Positions 61,376-64,000 of a DNA stretch of 64,000 nt are shown piece by piece; positions within the stretch are counted from its first letter, which is position 1; the number at the start of each line of letters is the position of its first letter. The DNA comes from Haloferula sp. BvORR071 (GTDB taxonomy: Bacteria; Verrucomicrobiota; Verrucomicrobiia; Verrucomicrobiales; Akkermansiaceae): positions 123,348-187,347 of the forward strand of contig NZ_BATP01000024.1 of the NCBI RefSeq assembly GCF_000739615.1. Reading direction: 5' to 3'. A model generated the notes under the pieces. That model did no database searches and was not told the origin of the DNA. It saw only the letters and a program-made list of their open reading frames with translations. A program made the translations under genes and the position numbers.

Positions 61376-62200
61376 ATGGGTAACGAAACACGGCTAGAGA
61401 ATTGGGCGGCGCAGGAAAGGCTCCGAGCCGTAGAACGCGCGTTGTGGTGGCGCGGATGGATCGGGAGGCCAGATCTCGTGGAGGTCTTTGGGATTTCGGC
61501 AGCTCAGGCGTCGAGCGACCTTCAGAAGTATCTGGAAATCAACCCAGGGGCGATGGTCTACCAGATGAGCCGGAAGCGCTACGAGGCGACTGAGGCGATG
61601 GGGTGTGTTCTGCACGCGCCGAGGCTCGAAGAGGGAATGGCCGCATTCCTTCAACAGGGCGGGCTCGGGATGCTCACTGCGGGCGCACCGAGTGATGGCC
61701 CGCTAGTTTCAGTAGTGAGACCACCGAAGCGAAAAGTGCTGCCCGAGGTGGAACGGCGGCTGTTTATCGCCGTTGTTCAGAGGAAGAAGCTGCGGGTTAA
61801 GTATCACAGCGTAAAAAGCGGTAGGGACGATTGGCGATGGTTGGCCCCGTGCGCTTTTGGGCACGATGGTTTGCGATGGCATGTGCGAGCCTGGTACCAA
61901 AAGCGCGGAATACACGGTGACTTCGTAATCGGCCGTGTGAGCGATGCTGGGTGGCCTGAGGAGATTGGGACGGAGGAAACGCCGCCCCGAGATGAAGAAT
62001 GGGAAACCTTCGAAGAGCTTCGTTTTCGCATCAATGACAGCCTCAGCCGAGAAAGCCAGGCGGCTCTTCGGTTGGACTACGGCACCGCCCCCGACGGCAT
62101 ACTCAACATTACCTGCCGGCGTGCGATGGCGCAGTATGAGGAGGCGATGTTGAGGGTGCCCACTAACGGAGAGTTCCCCACCCACTTTACGAGGGCATAG
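61376..62200 (+). CDS. WYL-domain regulator of the BrxR/CapW type
   Basis: A 274-residue transcriptional repressor. N-terminal winged helix (ALWWRGWIGRPDLVEVFG, ISAAQASSDLQKYLEI), a middle WYL domain (LRVKYHSVKSG, LRWHVRAWYQKRGIHGDFVI) and a C-terminal extension. This three-part layout is that of BrxR and CapW, which repress BREX, CBASS and other defence loci and are thought to respond to a nucleic-acid signal. It is divergent from the small Cys-rich gene and the rest of the island and is the likely controller of part of it. Confidence 0.82.
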   Translation: MGNETRLENWAAQERLRAVERALWWRGWIGRPDLVEVFGISAAQASSDLQKYLEINPGAMVYQMSRKRYEATEAMGCVLHAPRLEEGMAAFLQQGGLGMLTAGAPSDGPLVSVVRPPKRKVLPEVERRLFIAVVQRKKLRVKYHSVKSGRDDWRWLAPCAFGHDGLRWHVRAWYQKRGIHGDFVIGRVSDAGWPEEIGTEETPPRDEEWETFEELRFRINDSLSRESQAALRLDYGTAPDGILNITCRRAMAQYEEAMLRVPTNGEFPTHFTRA

Positions 62201-62438
62201 CGAACAGCAGCGTTTAGCCGGGAGGGGAAGAAGCCATCCCGACACCTCCCGCCTCGGTCCGGATCCGCGGTTCGGCGAGTCTACCGATAGCGACTCCCGG
62301 CTTCCTGGCCTTTCCTGGCTCCTACCGGTCGCAACGTGCCCCCGAGCCCAGAAGAGCCTTTCCCGATGGCTCTCCAGTCATCCTAGGCGTTGACTTCCAG
62401 ATGGTTGAGGATTTCATGCTGAGGATCTCCCCAAGCAG

Positions 62439-62924
62439 AATCCGCATCCCTGTGGCTACTACGGCGATAGTAGGCGGCAGTGCCGCTGCACTTCGCGGCA
62501 AATTGAGAACTACCGCCGCCGCATCTCCGGCCCCTTGCTCGACCGCATCGACCTGCATGTGGATGTTCCGCTGGTGGAATACCGCGAGCTGTCGGCGGCC
62601 AGCAGCGGCGAGAAGTCGGAAACCATCCGCGCCCGCGTGATGCAGGCCCGCGAGATCCAGAAGCGCCGTTTCCAAGGCACCCGGACCTCCACCAACGCCT
62701 CCATGAGCGCCCGGCAAGTGAAGGATCACTGCAAGCTCGACGACTTGGGCAATGGCTACATGGAGCACGCTATGGGCGAGATGAACTTCTCCGCTCGCGC
62801 CCATGACCGTATCCTCAAGGTGGCTCGCACCCTTGCCGACCTAGGCGGATCGAATGACATCCGCTCGGACGATGTGTTGGAGGCGATCCAGTACCGTTCG
62901 TTGGACCGGCAGCTATTTCAGTAG
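62439..62924 (+). pseudogene. comM: 5'-truncated comM (yifB), Mg-chelatase-family AAA protein
   Basis: The frame reads NPHPCGYYGDSRRQCRCTSR, followed by ENYRRRISGPLLDRIDLHVD and the whole C-terminal Mg-chelatase domain, ending normally. This is the last 160 or so residues of ComM. The Lon-like domain, Walker A and most of the AAA core are missing; only sequence from just before the CPCG zinc region remains, with its first Cys already changed to His. ComM is a helicase for DNA uptake recombination in naturally competent bacteria and a known island insertion hotspot. The break lies at the end of the defence island. Confidence 0.75.
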
Positions 62925-62936
62925 CCGTGTGGACCA

Positions 62937-63632
62937 TCAGGGGTTCGCTGCCGCCTGGGCAGGAGGAAGCTGATCCTGATAAGTATTGATCTTCGGCCGT
63001 CCGGACACCGGGTCGACATACGCGAAGATCAAATACCGCATCCCCGGCAGGAAGCGCAGCGAGCTTTCGTTGGCGATCCGCCACTTGTCGCCGTTGAGGA
63101 ACTCGAAGATCACCGGTGCCATGTTGAAGTCGTCGCGCTCCTTCGGCATCGCATAGCCGTGGGCACCGGCGGCCTTGAGCATGCCCTTGTGCTCGCCGAT
63201 GACGAAGCGGATGTCACTGGTGTAGAAGTTCGCGACATAGGCCCCGCCGTCCGGGAAGCTCTTGGCCGAATCCTCGATGACGAAGACCCGCCAGCCCGCG
63301 GAGGGCGGGGCATCGGCTGCGGCCTTGTCGAGCCGCACGAAAACGACCAGCGCGGAGTTGACTCCAGATGGGATGCCAGCCGTCGCCATCGGCTTGCGGT
63401 CCGCCGCGGAGATGAAGGGGATCTTGCCGTCCTTGGCGGTGCAGGTGATCTTCTTGGACAGCGTCGAGGTCGGCAGCGGGCAGGCGATCTCCTCGCCCTT
63501 GCCGCCGACAGCGATCGCCGCGGCATCATCCTTCACGCCGAAGGCGAGGAAGCGGCATTCGATCGGACGTGCATCCTGGGCAAAGGCGGTTGAGCCGATG
63601 ACGGACAAGGCGAGGGAAAGGATCAGGCGCAT
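62937..63632 (-). CDS. Hypothetical exported protein
   Basis: A 231-residue protein with a clear signal peptide (MRLILSLALSVIGSTAFAQ, cleaved before DAR). The mature part is beta-rich with two Cys pairs (IECRFLAFGV, IACPLP, ITCTAKDG) and no known domain. It looks like the secreted proteins encoded near Verru_Chthon cassette genes. It lies 23 bases after the partial gene to its right on the same strand and may be its operon partner. Confidence 0.65.
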   Translation of the reverse strand: MRLILSLALSVIGSTAFAQDARPIECRFLAFGVKDDAAAIAVGGKGEEIACPLPTSTLSKKITCTAKDGKIPFISAADRKPMATAGIPSGVNSALVVFVRLDKAAADAPPSAGWRVFVIEDSAKSFPDGGAYVANFYTSDIRFVIGEHKGMLKAAGAHGYAMPKERDDFNMAPVIFEFLNGDKWRIANESSLRFLPGMRYLIFAYVDPVSGRPKINTYQDQLPPAQAAANP

Positions 63633-63655
63633 GGCTGGTTTTGTGGAAGACGATG

Positions 63656-64000
63656 TCAGATCTCACCGGAGCTCAGCCAGCGGAAAGAAACAATCTCGAA
63701 GCGCCGGCCGAAGTGCTTGTTGGCGTCGCTGCTCAGCCCGGCCGCCGCGATCTCGGTCTTGTCGGCGGGATCGATGTATTCCGGGATCCGCTGCACCACC
63801 GCTTCGCACACCGCGGTGGCGGTGAGCTTGTTGTTGGCATCGCGCGCCTCGCCGTGGGCGCGGATCGTGAAGGTATCCGAGCGTGGCGTCGCGGCATTGC
63901 CGAACACGGTGAGCAGGTCGGCCTGGCTCAAGTATCCCGGTGCGCCCTGATAGCTGCTGCCGATGCCCGCGGCGGGGTTGCGGTACTTGTAGGTGCTGAT
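63656..64000 (-). CDS. Verru_Chthon cassette protein A-like, C-terminal part (cut by window edge)
   Basis: The frame is open to the window end. The visible 114 residues read GAPGYLSQADLLTVFGNAAT, SDTFTIRAHGEARDANNKLT, CEAVVQRIPEYIDPAD and end FEIVSFRWLSSGEI. This pattern of a last domain with RSDTF, GEARD and CEAVVQR fits the C-terminus of Verru_Chthon cassette protein A, a large surface or pilus-like protein found in Verrucomicrobiota. This is the best taxonomic marker in the window. The start lies outside. Confidence 0.65.
   Translation of the reverse strand: MSTYKYRNPAAGIGSSYQGAPGYLSQADLLTVFGNAATPRSDTFTIRAHGEARDANNKLTATAVCEAVVQRIPEYIDPADKTEIAAAGLSSDANKHFGRRFEIVSFRWLSSGEI

Overview
The window looks like a chromosomal stretch from a Verrucomicrobiota bacterium, probably Verrucomicrobiaceae or a Luteolibacter relative. 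The main clue is the partial gene at the right edge, which matches the C-terminal region of Verru_Chthon cassette protein A. The small secreted proteins and small basic HTH/coiled-coil proteins fit the same group. This is read from sequence only. I see no rRNA, tRNA or CRISPR array.

1-13.7 kb is a single-strand copper-resistance locus. It encodes a CusCBA-type RND efflux pump, a DUF2231-like membrane protein, two paralogous YHS/TRASH-like Cys proteins, a 48-residue Met/His lipoprotein, a multicopper oxidase apparently fused to a CopB-like outer-membrane barrel, and a MerR regulator overlapping a CopA-type P1B ATPase. The MerR gene has a classical overspaced MerR promoter directly at its start codon. 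Together these genes would export Cu(I) from cytoplasm to periplasm, oxidise it there and expel it across the outer membrane.

13.7-24.6 kb holds four small minus-strand genes, one of them a 49-residue membrane peptide. It continues with an Hsp20, an exported protein with two alpha-crystallin domains, a GH55-like beta-helix protein, an SbtA gene remnant, a dual-specificity phosphatase, a RadC/JAMM protein, an XRE regulator and a three-gene operon of unknown role.

24.7-40.7 kb is a mobile-element region. It has a DUF2958 protein, several unrecognised genes, two serine recombinases, an AEP primase plus SF3-like helicase, and a DUF2637-like membrane protein. Inside it lie the scar of a deleted type I restriction-modification operon (HsdR start joined to HsdS end) followed by two intact genes, one a PD-(D/E)XK nuclease, and a SMEK/NB-ARC/TPR STAND protein.

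40.7-62.2 kb is a dense minus-strand defence island. It carries a 2,329-residue DUF4011-helicase-Vsr-DUF3320 protein (Hhe type) with a transglutaminase-like domain, an RloC-like ATPase with a zinc hook, an AIPR abortive-infection protein translationally coupled to an exported endonuclease/exonuclease/phosphatase protein, a complete qatABCD operon, a pair of small membrane proteins, and a divergent WYL regulator of the BrxR/CapW type. A degenerate copy of one gene's 3' end sits at the other side of the RloC-to-AIPR block.

The island ends against a 5'-truncated comM (yifB) gene, a known insertion hotspot in other bacteria. Ordinary chromosomal genes follow.

Best candidates for something undescribed are the CopA-CopB fusion, the nuclease pair behind the hsdR'-'hsdS scar, the AIPR/EEP pair, the transglutaminase-bearing Hhe protein, and the glycine-zipper membrane pair next to qat.
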